A DNA stretch of 64,000 nt, taken from NCBI GenBank assembly GCA_965277105.1, contig OZ255710.1, positions 992,001 through 1,056,000 of the forward strand, in the 5' to 3' direction. Position numbers and translations under genes: made by a program. The stretch comes from CAXSBA01 sp965277105 (GTDB lineage Bacteria > Spirochaetota > UBA12135 > COTS27 > CAXSBA01). A model generated the notes under the pieces. The model was given only the letters and a program-made list of their open reading frames with translations, searched no databases and was not told the DNA's origin. Position 1 is the first letter of the stretch. Each line of letters begins with the position of its first letter. This document shows positions 1-8,857 of the stretch, one piece after another.

Positions 1-1
1 T

Positions 2-373
2 ACCCTAATAAATGACCTAGAAAACAATCTCACTTCTGCAGTAGAAGCTCTCACTCGTATCAGTAATTTTTTAGATGCCGAAGAAGCACTAGGCTATGAT
101 AGCCAAAACATTAAAGTAATTGAAAAAATCAACGGCGTCGCTAAGGAAGTAGAGCTCATTAGAATTGGGCGAGTGTTTTTTGCCCTCATTGATGGAGACA
201 ATATTTTCCTTTTCGAGAAAAACAATAATAACGAGTATCAAATCACAACCGATAAAAAGCCCTCTTTTAATCAAATACGAACCCTGCAAAATATATCCGA
301 TATGCTCCAAGGGCGTAAGGCTCCCGAAATTTCTGAGATTCTTTTAAATCTAAAATTACTTAAAAAAAATTAA
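2..373 (+). CDS. DUF3450-like protein, C-terminal part only
   Basis: The reading frame is open from the left edge and ends at a TAA at 371-373, so the start lies outside the window. The visible 123 residues include a stretch around 'GRVFFALIDGD' and a hydrophilic end. This resembles the C-terminal half of the DUF3450 periplasmic coiled-coil proteins that sit just before fused ExbB genes in TonB-type energy systems. The next gene starts 1 base downstream and is such an ExbB-like protein, which supports the assignment. An internal ATG at 173 is not the true start because the frame continues upstream with matching character. Family assignment is from recall and context. Confidence 0.7.
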   Translation, partial: TLINDLENNLTSAVEALTRISNFLDAEEALGYDSQNIKVIEKINGVAKEVELIRIGRVFFALIDGDNIFLFEKNNNNEYQITTDKKPSFNQIRTLQNISDMLQGRKAPEISEILLNLKLLKKN

Positions 374-374
374 T

Positions 375-1829
375 ATGAAAAAAGTTATTATCCTTGCTGT
401 TGCCCTTTCTCTTAGCTTATCTTCTCAAAATCCTAATGAGTTATTAGAACTAAAAAATCAACTTACTCTTAAGTTCTGGGAAGTGAAAGAAAAAAATCTT
501 AAAAGTCAAGAGAGATTAAAAAATGAATTAACCCTTTTAGAGGAAAGCATTAAAAACGCTAACGAAAGAAGAAATAATTTAGTAGAAGAATTTTATCTTC
601 TGCAAGAAAACTTAAGCACTATCCAAGAAAACTTAAGCCAAAAAGAAAACGAAAGAAATAGTCTGATTACCAGTTTAGACGAAATGGTTTTAGAAGAAAA
701 AAATAAACTAAAAACCGCTTTCCCCATTATGATCGAACGGAATACGCCTAAGTTAAACGCCATTGAAAGGAATAACTACAACCCTTTAGAAAAAGCTCAA
801 GCTATTTTAAGTTACAAAAATAATCTCATTCAAGATAGCGAAACCCTAGAGCTTTATCAGCAAAACATAGAAAATCCTGAGAACAATGAGTTAAGCGAAG
901 TGAATGTCTTACGAGTGGGTTTTATCGGGAGCCTTTTTTCCGATAATAATGACTTCGTTGGTTTTTTAATCCGGAAGACTGGGATCGGGGGAATCGGTTA
1001 TGAATGGGAAACCAATATTCCCTATAACAAGAAAAATGCAATTGCTACTTCGGTTACTTCTGCTATCAACAATTTAGGCAAAGACGAACTTAGCGAAATT
1101 GCTTTAGACCCAGTGCAGGCCGGAGAAAAACTCAAGTCATTTTTAAGTCAAAATAACCTAACCATTTTCCAATCTGCGCGTAACTTTATTGCCGCTGGGG
1201 GAATTATTATGTACCCTCTGCTGCTGTTAGGATTAGTTGCCTTTTTTATCATTATCGAAAGATTATTTTTTTATCGACGTTATAACTTCACTAAAAACAA
1301 GGAATTTTTTCGTTACCTAGACACCTTAAACTTCTCTTCTTTAAACGAAAGCAAAATAACTAGTTTTAATTTAACCAAGCAAAAACCTTTAACCAACTTT
1401 ATCGAAAAGATTATTAGCATCAAAAAAAAAGATCCCGAAGAACTGGAAAGTGCGGCGGAAGAAAAAATTACTAGTTTAGAAAACACCCTCAATAGCAAAA
1501 TAACTACCTTAGCTGTTTTAGGAACAATAGCCCCTCTACTAGGGTTACTTGGGACTGTATCAGGAATGATATCGCTTTTTGACGTGATTACTATTTACGG
1601 GACCAGTAATCCTAAGATTCTTGCTGGAGGAATATCCATTGCCCTAATCACCACTCAAACCGGTTTATCACTAGCGATTCCCATCTTACTTTTTCATCAT
1701 TATTTAGTGCGGAAGAAAACAAGGATTATTAACTTTCTAGAAGAAAAAACTATTGCCATTATCGAATTTAAAAAAAGCCAATTACGAGAAACAACTAGAG
1801 AAGAGACCACTACCGAAAAATTAAGTTAA
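375..1829 (+). CDS. MotA/TolQ/ExbB-family energizer with N-terminal coiled coil
   Basis: This 484-residue protein begins with a signal-like segment (residues 1-17), then a long charged, heptad-like coiled coil (about 25-100) and a periplasmic linker. Its C-terminal half is an ExbB/TolQ channel domain: one membrane segment near residues 275-300 ('IIMYPLLLLGLVAFF'), and two more near 375-400 ('TIAPLLGLLGTVSGM') and 410-440 ('TTQTGLSLAIPILL'). The GLLGTVSGM and TTQ motifs are typical of proton-channel subunits that use the proton gradient to drive TonB or TolA. ATG 375 follows the previous stop by 1 base, so the genes are co-transcribed. Long ExbB forms of this kind are known beside DUF3450. What it energizes is not shown here. 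Confidence 0.85.
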   Translation: MKKVIILAVALSLSLSSQNPNELLELKNQLTLKFWEVKEKNLKSQERLKNELTLLEESIKNANERRNNLVEEFYLLQENLSTIQENLSQKENERNSLITSLDEMVLEEKNKLKTAFPIMIERNTPKLNAIERNNYNPLEKAQAILSYKNNLIQDSETLELYQQNIENPENNELSEVNVLRVGFIGSLFSDNNDFVGFLIRKTGIGGIGYEWETNIPYNKKNAIATSVTSAINNLGKDELSEIALDPVQAGEKLKSFLSQNNLTIFQSARNFIAAGGIIMYPLLLLGLVAFFIIIERLFFYRRYNFTKNKEFFRYLDTLNFSSLNESKITSFNLTKQKPLTNFIEKIISIKKKDPEELESAAEEKITSLENTLNSKITTLAVLGTIAPLLGLLGTVSGMISLFDVITIYGTSNPKILAGGISIALITTQTGLSLAIPILLFHHYLVRKKTRIINFLEEKTIAIIEFKKSQLRETTREETTTEKLS

Positions 1830-1844
1830 ATCAAAACAAACTAA

Positions 1845-2348
1845 ATGCTTTTATTTTTGTATGAAACCATTTATCAAACTGGCTATGTTTTTTTTCCCCT
1901 ATTTTTTTTAGGGCTTTTGGGCTGGGTAATTGTCCTAGATTTTATTTACTTTAACACTAACCTTCAAAAAAAAAAAAGCCTTTTAGAAAAGATCAATAGT
2001 AATTTTCAAAAAATCTACTTAAACAAAAATTTATCCAACGCCGCTTTAATTAAAGGCAAAAGAAGTTTAACCAATCATTTTTTTAGTGGCTATGAAAGCA
2101 ACTTAAAAACCATTAAAGTCATTACCATCACCACCCCTCTTTTAGGACTCCTGGGAACCGTTTCGGGGATGATAAAAACTTTTTCTCTAATCTCACTTTA
2201 TGGCAATGGCAATCCTTCTTTCATTACTGACGGAATATCCGAAGCCCTTCTAACCACTCAGGCAGGGATTACCATTGCCTTCCCACTTTTACTTGCTTAT
2301 AATTATTGCCAAAAAAAACTTAAAGACATTAAAAAAAGGATTAGCTAA
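1845..2348 (+). CDS. exbB: Second MotA/TolQ/ExbB-family channel protein
   Basis: The 167-residue protein has the three membrane segments of a compact ExbB: one near residues 8-32, and two around 'PLLGLLGTVSGMIKTF' (about 105-125) and 'TTQAGITIAFPLLLAYNY' (about 140-160). It repeats the core motif of the preceding gene without the coiled coil. It starts 15 bases after that gene and ends 3 bases before hemH. In known loci of this type an ExbD follows, but here hemH comes next, so the ExbD and TonB partners must be elsewhere. The inner-membrane proton-channel role is family knowledge. Confidence 0.85.
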   Translation: MLLFLYETIYQTGYVFFPLFFLGLLGWVIVLDFIYFNTNLQKKKSLLEKINSNFQKIYLNKNLSNAALIKGKRSLTNHFFSGYESNLKTIKVITITTPLLGLLGTVSGMIKTFSLISLYGNGNPSFITDGISEALLTTQAGITIAFPLLLAYNYCQKKLKDIKKRIS

Positions 2349-2351
2349 AAA

Positions 2352-3434
2352 ATGAAAAAAGCAAAAGCCCCAAGTGAAACTATAGTTGTTATCATTAATT
2401 TAGGGACGCCTAAAACCACTAGCCTAAGTGATGTTAGAAAATATTTGAGAGAGTTTTTGATGGACCCTTACGTTATTAATAAACCTTACTGGTTTCGGTG
2501 GTTGTTAGTTAATGGTATTATTGTTAATTTTCGATCTTTTCAAACGAGAAAATCTTATGCTACCATTTGGCAAAAAGATGATCCTCTGGGCTCTCCTCTA
2601 GCGATTTACACCAAAAAGCTAGCAAGTGCCCTAGCGCAAAAAAGCAAAAAAAAAGTTTTCTGGGCTATGCGCTATGGAGAACCTTCCATTAAAAAGGTTA
2701 TTGAAAAAGTCTTTAACATAACTAAAGAAAACGAAAAAAAATATAAGGTTGTTTTTCTCCCCCTTTATCCCCACTGGGCCATGAGCACCACACTTACAGT
2801 AGAAGAAGAAATTAATAAACACTGGGCTTCACTTAAAAAAACCACTAACTCTACTAGCGAAAAAGTCATTACCCCTGCTTTTTATAATGATAAAGACTAC
2901 ATCCAAACTTTAGCCGATACAATAAAGCCTTTCTTGAAAAAAAAATGGCAAAAAATAATTTTTAGCTATCATGGTATTCCCGAAAGCCATCTTAAAGCAT
3001 GCGATCCTACGAAAAGTCACTGCTTGCAAAAGGAAAATTGCTGCTCGTTACATCACCAAACCACCGCTCATCAGTATTGCTACCGTCATCAAGTCATTCA
3101 AACAGCCATTTTAACGGCCAAGGCATTAAAAATAAAAGAAGAAGATTATCTCATTACTTTTCAATCAAGGCTAGGAAGAGAACCATGGTTAACTCCATTT
3201 ACCGACAAAACCCTAGAAAAACTACCACAAGAGGGAGTGAAAAATATCCTAATGGTTTGCCCATCTTTTGTTTCGGATAACTTAGAAACTTTATTTGAGA
3301 ACGGCATTGAAAACCAAGAATTATTTATTGAAGCAGGAGGTAAGTCGTTTACTCTAATCCCTTGCCTCAACTTAAATAAAAACTGGGTTAATTTCTTAAG
3401 CCAAAAAACAAAACCCGAGCGTAAGTCTAGTTAA
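2352..3434 (+). CDS. hemH: Ferrochelatase with internal cysteine cluster
   Basis: This 360-residue enzyme inserts Fe2+ into protoporphyrin IX, the last step of protoheme synthesis. Support: the N-terminal 'VVIINLGTP', the catalytic histidine motif 'SYHGIPESH' (His207) and the C-terminal 'CPSFVSDNLETLFE'. Between these lies a cysteine-rich insert with Cys217, Cys224, Cys230, Cys231 and Cys243. That location matches the internal [2Fe-2S] cluster class described for Bdellovibrio bacteriovorus, rather than the C-terminal cluster of other ferrochelatases. Cluster presence is inferred. ATG 2352 lies 3 bases after the ExbB stop, so transcription may continue from upstream. hemB lies 3 kb downstream on the same strand. 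Confidence 0.95.
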   Translation: MKKAKAPSETIVVIINLGTPKTTSLSDVRKYLREFLMDPYVINKPYWFRWLLVNGIIVNFRSFQTRKSYATIWQKDDPLGSPLAIYTKKLASALAQKSKKKVFWAMRYGEPSIKKVIEKVFNITKENEKKYKVVFLPLYPHWAMSTTLTVEEEINKHWASLKKTTNSTSEKVITPAFYNDKDYIQTLADTIKPFLKKKWQKIIFSYHGIPESHLKACDPTKSHCLQKENCCSLHHQTTAHQYCYRHQVIQTAILTAKALKIKEEDYLITFQSRLGREPWLTPFTDKTLEKLPQEGVKNILMVCPSFVSDNLETLFENGIENQELFIEAGGKSFTLIPCLNLNKNWVNFLSQKTKPERKSS

Positions 3435-3449
3435 CTTTTTTTAAAAGTT
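3433..3449 (+). terminator. Weak AT-only hairpin after hemH
   Basis: AACTTTT and AAAAGTT flank a short T run immediately after the hemH stop. The stem has only two G/C pairs, so its strength as a terminator is doubtful. Confidence 0.25.
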
Positions 3450-3460
3450 CTAATTTAATT

Positions 3461-3510
3461 TATTCTAACAAAACAACTATATAATATAATATTCTATATT
3501 AATTAGAATA
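3461..3510 (+). promoter_or_regulatory. pckA promoter region with repeated TATTCTA half-sites
   Basis: TATAAT at 3480-3485 is a likely -10 box for pckA. TATTCTA occurs at 3461-3467 and 3490-3496, and its exact inverse TAGAATA at 3504-3510. The last two form a perfect 7+7 inverted repeat with a 7-base centre just downstream of the -10 box, where a repressor could sit. The regulator is unknown. Confidence 0.45.
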
Positions 3511-3543
3511 TAAACAAAAACCAACTATAAACGATTATAAAAT

Positions 3544-5112
3544 ATGGACTTACAACAATACAACATTCAAGTAAAAGACATTCTTCATAATGAATCAGTA
3601 CCCAAACTCTACGAGGAAGCGTTAAAATTTCAAAAACACACTAAAATATCTAGTAACGGAGCTTTGGTGATTTACTCCGGGGATAAAACTGGGAGATCTC
3701 CTAACGACAAAAGGCTTGTCGACACTCCAGAAATTTCTGAAGACATTTGGTGGGATAACAACATTCCTATGAAAGAAAATAGCTTTATTATTAACCGGGA
3801 AAGAGCTATTGATTATCTCAACACTAGAGAAAAATTATACGTTTTTGATGGCTTTGCCGGAGCTGATAAAAATTGTCAGATTAAGGTAAGGGTTATTTGT
3901 AGCATGGCTTATCACGCTCTTTTTATGCATAACATGCTTATCCGTCCCCAAGCAGAAGATCTGAAAAATTTCAAACCTGATTTTGTTATTTTTAATAGTG
4001 GGGCTTTTCCCGCTAATCAATACACCAATGAAGTTACTTCTAAAACCAGTGTGGATATTTGCTTCAAGCGAAAAGAGATGGTTATTTTAGGGACCCAGTA
4101 TGCTGGGGAAATGAAAAAAGGGGTTTTTACAATTATGAACTACCTCCTACCCAAAAAAAATATGCTCTCTATGCACTGCTCATGTAACGAAGGCCTTGAT
4201 GGCAATAACGTTTCCTTATTTTTTGGACTCTCAGGAACTGGGAAAACTACCCTCTCAGCCGATCCTACTAGAAATCTTATTGGCGATGATGAGCATGGGT
4301 GGAATGATGATGGAGTATTTAACATTGAAGGAGGGTGCTATGCTAAGTGCATTGATCTTTCAATTGATCGAGAACCAGAAATTTATAACGCTATTAAGTT
4401 TGGAACTATTTTAGAAAACGTTGAGTTGTTTAAAAACCGCCAACCTAACTTTCAAGATAATAGCATTACCGAAAACACCCGAGCAGCTTATCCAGTGAAC
4501 TACATTGAAAATGCCAAACTCTCTGGGAAAGCTCAAACCCCTAATAACATTATCTTTCTCACTTGTGACGCTTTTGGCGTCTTACCTCCGGTAAGTAAGC
4601 TTAATAATCTCCAAGCAAGCTACCATTTCATTAGTGGGTACACCGCTAAAGTTGCTGGTACCGAGATGGGCGTCACCGAGCCCACCGCTAATTTTTCTGC
4701 TTGTTTTGGAGCGCCGTTTATGGTTTGGCATCCCAACAAATACGCTGAACTACTAAGTGAAAAAATTGAAAAAAACCAAGTGGCGGTTTGGTTAGTGAAT
4801 ACTGGCTGGTTAGGTGGACCTTATGGGGTGGGGAAAAGGATCTCGCTAGCTTACACGAGGACCATTATAGAAGAAATTAATAACCAAAATCTCTTAAAGG
4901 AAAAATTCATCAATTTCCCTATATTTAATTTTGCCATACCAACCCAGTGTGCCAATATTCCCGATAAGATTTTAAACCCTAAATTATCTTGGAAAAATCC
5001 TCAAAAATATGATGAAGGGTTAAAAAGGTTAGCTCATCTATTTATTAATAATTTCAAAAATTTTTCTGCCGGAGTAAATGAAAAAATCAAAGAAGCTGGC
5101 CCTAAAGTATAA
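3544..5112 (+). CDS. pckA: Phosphoenolpyruvate carboxykinase (ATP)
   Basis: This 522-residue cytoplasmic enzyme decarboxylates and phosphorylates oxaloacetate to phosphoenolpyruvate using ATP, the entry step of gluconeogenesis. The substrate region near the N-terminus has 'YSGDKTGRSPNDKR'. The kinase-type P-loop is 'FFGLSGTGKTTLSADP' (about residues 226-241), followed by the metal-binding 'GDDEHGW' and 'FNIEGGCYAKCI'. Later motifs 'ENTRAAYPVNYI' and 'NTGWLGGPYGVG' are also family signatures. The length is normal and no key residue is missing. ATG 3544 has no clear Shine-Dalgarno sequence. A dedicated upstream region with inverted repeats suggests separate regulation from hemH. Confidence 0.97.
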   Translation: MDLQQYNIQVKDILHNESVPKLYEEALKFQKHTKISSNGALVIYSGDKTGRSPNDKRLVDTPEISEDIWWDNNIPMKENSFIINRERAIDYLNTREKLYVFDGFAGADKNCQIKVRVICSMAYHALFMHNMLIRPQAEDLKNFKPDFVIFNSGAFPANQYTNEVTSKTSVDICFKRKEMVILGTQYAGEMKKGVFTIMNYLLPKKNMLSMHCSCNEGLDGNNVSLFFGLSGTGKTTLSADPTRNLIGDDEHGWNDDGVFNIEGGCYAKCIDLSIDREPEIYNAIKFGTILENVELFKNRQPNFQDNSITENTRAAYPVNYIENAKLSGKAQTPNNIIFLTCDAFGVLPPVSKLNNLQASYHFISGYTAKVAGTEMGVTEPTANFSACFGAPFMVWHPNKYAELLSEKIEKNQVAVWLVNTGWLGGPYGVGKRISLAYTRTIIEEINNQNLLKEKFINFPIFNFAIPTQCANIPDKILNPKLSWKNPQKYDEGLKRLAHLFINNFKNFSAGVNEKIKEAGPKV

Positions 5113-5126
5113 AATAAATAAAACTA

Positions 5127-6401
5127 TTGAAAGAAAACTCTATCACTAATTCACTTATTCACTTTATAGAAAATACTCCTACCCCTTATCATATCTATGA
5201 TGAAATTAGGAGAGAGTTGCTGAAAGAAAACTCTATTAAAGAAGAAGAAAATTATTTCTCTTCTTCTTTAATCCCGAACACCACTTACCTCATAAAAAAG
5301 CGAGGGGCCGTGGCTTTTTTATTCAACAAAAAAATAACCGAAAAAACTCGTTTTCATATTTGGGGGGCTCATAGTGACTCGCCTAGCTTAAAAATTAGAA
5401 GTAATAGTAATCGAAAACAAAACAACCTTACTTTTTTAAAAACTGAAATTTACGGGGGACCGATTATCAATACCTGGCTGGATAGGACTTTTTCTTTAGC
5501 TGGAAAAATTTACTATCAAGAAAATAACGGAATAAAAGAGAAACTAGTAAACTTTAACGAGCCTTTATTAACCATACCTAATGCAGCGATTCACATTAAT
5601 CGAGAGATAAATAAGGGATTTAAAATTGATAAAGAAAAACACCTAAGTGCTATTTTTAGCTGTCAAGAAAAAGAACTAGAAAATTTTTTAAGTGCCAAGT
5701 TAGCTATTCCTTTAAAAAGTCTTCTTTCCTATGATCTCCAACTCTCCCTTTTAGAAAAGCCTTCCCTTTTAGGAGAAAATCAAGAAATGATTCACTCCCC
5801 TCGATTGGATAACTTGCTAATGTGTCATGCTGGACTTCAGGGGTTTCTGGCTAGTCGGAATCAAAGCGATGATAATATCATCCCCCTAGTAATTTTTTTC
5901 AACCACGAAGAAATTGGCAGTAGAAGTGACGAAGGTGCCCTTTCTTTTTTTTTAAAAGACATCCTTGATGGGCTATTAGAAGGAAAAGATTCTTTTACTA
6001 AAAAAAAAATTATTAATCAGAGTTTCTTTATATCGGCTGATGTCGCTCATGCTTTTCATCCCCAATATAATGAGCTATATGAAGAAGGGAATAACGTTTT
6101 ATTTGGAAAAGGGATTGTGCTAAAGTATAGTTCTAATCGCCATTATGTTAGCGAGAGTAGTAGTGTGGCTTATATAAAAAATATTCTTTTAAACAACAGC
6201 ATCCCTTTTCAAGAAGCTAACTCCCATGGTGAGATTCCTTGTGGCACTACTATTGGTCCTTTGATTAATAGCCAATTAGGCATTCCAACTATTGATCTAG
6301 GAAGCCCCTTGTTAGCTATGCACAGCATAAAAGAGCTAGCTAGCATCAGAGATCACGAAGCCATTATTCAACTGGCAAAAACTTTCTTAAAGAATAAATA
6401 A
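5127..6401 (+). CDS. apeB: M18 family aspartyl aminopeptidase
   Basis: The 424-residue protein is a zinc-dependent M18 aminopeptidase that removes N-terminal acidic residues from peptides. Metal-ligand motifs are visible in order: 'IWGAHSDSPSLKIR' (His and following Asp), 'SPRLDNLLMCHAGL' (bridging Asp), 'FFNHEEIGSRSDEGA' (Glu-Glu), 'FISADVAHAFHPQY' (Asp) and the C-terminal 'LLAMHSIKE' (His). The start is TTG at 5127, 14 bases after pckA, with no strong ribosome site. No upstream ATG fits. It abuts hemB without a gap, so the two are probably translated from one message. Confidence 0.92.
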   Translation: MKENSITNSLIHFIENTPTPYHIYDEIRRELLKENSIKEEENYFSSSLIPNTTYLIKKRGAVAFLFNKKITEKTRFHIWGAHSDSPSLKIRSNSNRKQNNLTFLKTEIYGGPIINTWLDRTFSLAGKIYYQENNGIKEKLVNFNEPLLTIPNAAIHINREINKGFKIDKEKHLSAIFSCQEKELENFLSAKLAIPLKSLLSYDLQLSLLEKPSLLGENQEMIHSPRLDNLLMCHAGLQGFLASRNQSDDNIIPLVIFFNHEEIGSRSDEGALSFFLKDILDGLLEGKDSFTKKKIINQSFFISADVAHAFHPQYNELYEEGNNVLFGKGIVLKYSSNRHYVSESSSVAYIKNILLNNSIPFQEANSHGEIPCGTTIGPLINSQLGIPTIDLGSPLLAMHSIKELASIRDHEAIIQLAKTFLKNK

Positions 6402-7361
6402 GTGAATACTCAACTTCGAAGATTACGTTATAATTCTATTTTAAGGGGTATGCTGGAAGAAACTTCTTTAATTAAAGAAAACTTCATTCAGCCGCTTTTC
6501 ATTAAAGCTGGCCAAAATTTTAGTCAAGAAATAGAAAGTATGCCCGGGATTTATCAATTATCCTTAGATAAAACCATTCTCGCTATAGAAAAAATGCTCG
6601 AGAAAGGACTAAATAAATTCCTCCTTTTTGGCATACCTCATAAAAAAGATGAAATAGGAAGCGACGTCTTATCGACTAAAGGAATTATGGCCGAAAGCAT
6701 TTATCAACTAAAAAAAAAGTTTCCTGATATTTATCTTATTAGCGATGTTTGTTTCTGCGGGTACATGACCCATGGGCATTGTGGGTTTATTCATAATCAA
6801 GAAGTCGATAATGAAAAAACTATCCAAGGTTTAGCTGACCAAGCCCTCATTCACGCTCAAGCAGGAATTGATATGGTAGCACCTTCAGCGATGATGGATA
6901 ATATGATTAAAAGCATTCGTTTAAAACTCGATGAAAATGGGTATCCTAGAATTCCCATTATGAGCTACGCAGTAAAATTTGCTTCTGCTTTTTATGGCCC
7001 TTTTAGAGAAGCCGCTGAGTCTTCACCACAGTTTGGTGATAGAAATACCTATCAACTTAATATGACTAACCCCAATGAGGCCATGCGAGAAGCCCTTTTA
7101 GACTTAGAAGAAGGGGCTGACATTATCATGGTAAAACCTGGGATAGCCTACTTAGATATTTTGGCAAGATTACGAGAAAAAATCTTAGCTCCTTTAGCTG
7201 TTTATCAAGTATCAGGAGAATACACTATGCTAAAATTAGCTGCGAGTAAAAAAACCATTGACGAAAAAAGAACCGTCCTAGAAACCATGATGGCTTTTAG
7301 GCGAGCTGGGGCGCAACTCATTATATCGTATTATAGCCAAGAGCTAGTAAGTTGGTTGTAA
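6402..7361 (+). CDS. hemB: Delta-aminolevulinic acid dehydratase (porphobilinogen synthase)
   Basis: The 319-residue enzyme condenses two 5-aminolevulinate molecules to porphobilinogen in heme synthesis. Visible features are the zinc-binding cysteine loop 'SDVCFCGYMTHGHCGF', the substrate region 'MVAPSAMMDNMI', the first active-site lysine in 'MSYAVKFASAFYGPF', and the Schiff-base lysine in 'IMVKPGIAYLDI'. The three-cysteine loop indicates the zinc-dependent class rather than the aspartate-rich magnesium class. The start is GTG at 6402, directly after the apeB stop. It complements hemH upstream and ctaB later in the window. Confidence 0.96.
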   Translation: MNTQLRRLRYNSILRGMLEETSLIKENFIQPLFIKAGQNFSQEIESMPGIYQLSLDKTILAIEKMLEKGLNKFLLFGIPHKKDEIGSDVLSTKGIMAESIYQLKKKFPDIYLISDVCFCGYMTHGHCGFIHNQEVDNEKTIQGLADQALIHAQAGIDMVAPSAMMDNMIKSIRLKLDENGYPRIPIMSYAVKFASAFYGPFREAAESSPQFGDRNTYQLNMTNPNEAMREALLDLEEGADIIMVKPGIAYLDILARLREKILAPLAVYQVSGEYTMLKLAASKKTIDEKRTVLETMMAFRRAGAQLIISYYSQELVSWL

Positions 7362-7393
7362 GCACTATCCCTTCTCTTATTTTTTAAATAAAA

Positions 7394-8032
7394 ATGATTA
7401 AAAAATATCAGGACTTAGTCAGCTATTTTTTAAAGCATTCCTTTCAGGAAATTCCTATTATTAGTGAAAACTCTTTTAATCAAGTTGTCAACAAAAAAAA
7501 ACTATTAAAATTTATTCAGCAAGAAGGATTATTAGAAGAAAAGGTTGATGACAAATTTCATACAATTCTAACGTTTTTAAAAGAAGAAGAAATTAATAAT
7601 TATTTCGAAAAAATTTTATCAACTAAGCATAAAAAAATCCCCGTTATTTTTTTTGATAACTTTATTGAAGTAAAAGTTATTCTCATTGAAAAATTTATTG
7701 AAGAATATAAAGAGATAAAAAATTTCTCCTTTGGTGATTTTTTGCTTTTTTATGAAGAAGAGCATTTCCCCATTTTTATTGTTAACAATCAAGAAAAAAT
7801 TATTTTTAAAAACGAAAAATTTTTAAAAATTGAGAAGAAATTTTTTTCTAAAAAAAACGGAAAAGCAAAAGAGAAAGTTATAACTGATTTTTTAATCACC
7901 AGCAAAAAATCAAAAAAAAAAGTTTTCTTTTACAAAAAAAAACTAGCTAATCAAATCTTTTATTTCAAACTACAAAAATTAGCTATTCAAAATAGTTTGG
8001 TCTTTCAGTTCACTTTCATTACCAATAAATAA
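7394..8032 (+). CDS. Unknown Lys/Phe-rich protein
   Basis: I do not recognise this 212-residue protein. It has no signal peptide or membrane segment and is very rich in Lys, Glu, Phe and Ile. Regular alternation of charged and aromatic residues suggests a compact cytoplasmic alpha/beta fold. The C-terminal third carries several lysine runs that could bind nucleic acid. It lies 32 bases after hemB and 36 bases before scpA. Codon use resembles its neighbours, so transfer is not indicated. Its integrity over 200 codons in AT-rich DNA supports a real gene. Confidence 0.7.
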   Translation: MIKKYQDLVSYFLKHSFQEIPIISENSFNQVVNKKKLLKFIQQEGLLEEKVDDKFHTILTFLKEEEINNYFEKILSTKHKKIPVIFFDNFIEVKVILIEKFIEEYKEIKNFSFGDFLLFYEEEHFPIFIVNNQEKIIFKNEKFLKIEKKFFSKKNGKAKEKVITDFLITSKKSKKKVFFYKKKLANQIFYFKLQKLAIQNSLVFQFTFITNK

Positions 8033-8039
8033 TTGCTTG

Positions 8040-8058
8040 ATTAATTACGATAATTAAT
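8040..8058. repeat. Perfect AT-rich inverted repeat upstream of scpA
   Basis: ATTAATTA at 8040-8047 and TAATTAAT at 8051-8058 are exact inverted arms around CGA. The repeat ends 10 bases before the scpA ATG. It could be an operator or simply a weak stem; AT-rich sequence makes chance matches common. Confidence 0.35.
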
Positions 8059-8068
8059 ACTATAAAAA

Positions 8069-8791
8069 ATGTTCGTTCCTTCTAAACTAAACTATCAAGT
8101 TAAACTTCCCCAGTGGAGTGGACCTCTCGATTTATTGTTAGATTTAATTAAAACATCCAAACTAGACATTAGTACCATCTCCCTAGAAAAAATAACCGAC
8201 CAGTACCTCTTAACCCTTGATATTTTAGAAAAGTTAAGCATCCCCCTAACTAGTGATTTTCTAGTAATGGCAGCTACCTTAACTTTAATTAAATCAAGGA
8301 AGCTACTCCCACAAGAAAAAGTGGAAATGGAAGAAATAGAGGAAATGAATAGGGAAATTATTGAAAATTTACTCACCTACGAAAAATATAAAAACGCCTC
8401 TAAAAATCTTAAAAGTCTAGAGGAAAATGTTTTCTTTTTTAAAAGCAATAAAAAATCCGGCAAAAAAACTATCCCAACAAAAAAACTAGTAGATAAATGG
8501 CAAAATGTTGAACTAAAAGATTTGGTTATGCATATGGCCAAAATAACTGATTTAAAAAAATTTTCTAACAACCTTAAAAAAATAAAAGCAATTTCTCTAA
8601 ATGAAAAAATTGAATTTATTACCAAAAAACTAGCGCAAAAAAGCTACCTTATTTTCGAAGAACTTTTAGAAGATCCCCATAAACAAGAGATAATCGTTAC
8701 ATTTTGGGCGATTTTAGAGCTTTATAAAAATACTAAAATTAGCCTAAAGCAAAAAGAAGCTTTTAAAGAAATTCGTATTTCTCTGATTTAA
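8069..8791 (+). CDS. scpA: Segregation and condensation protein A
   Basis: ScpA is the kleisin subunit that joins SMC and ScpB in bacterial chromosome condensation. The 240-residue protein starts with the family's typical 'FSGPLDLLL'-like motif, here 'WSGPLDLLLDLIKTSKLDI'. This is followed by 'TDFLVMAATL'-like 'SDFLVMAATLTLIKSRKLLP', the N-terminal SMC-neck binding region. The C-terminal winged-helix part contains 'VTFWAILELYKN'. A charged middle links the two. ATG 8069 is the first start in frame with the motif. scpB is not adjacent, which is less common but known. Confidence 0.92.
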   Translation: MFVPSKLNYQVKLPQWSGPLDLLLDLIKTSKLDISTISLEKITDQYLLTLDILEKLSIPLTSDFLVMAATLTLIKSRKLLPQEKVEMEEIEEMNREIIENLLTYEKYKNASKNLKSLEENVFFFKSNKKSGKKTIPTKKLVDKWQNVELKDLVMHMAKITDLKKFSNNLKKIKAISLNEKIEFITKKLAQKSYLIFEELLEDPHKQEIIVTFWAILELYKNTKISLKQKEAFKEIRISLI

Positions 8792-8857
8792 TTTCTTTGA
8801 TTTAACAAATTTTCACCCAATACTAAGTAATCTTTCTTTATAAAGATGAAATAATGG

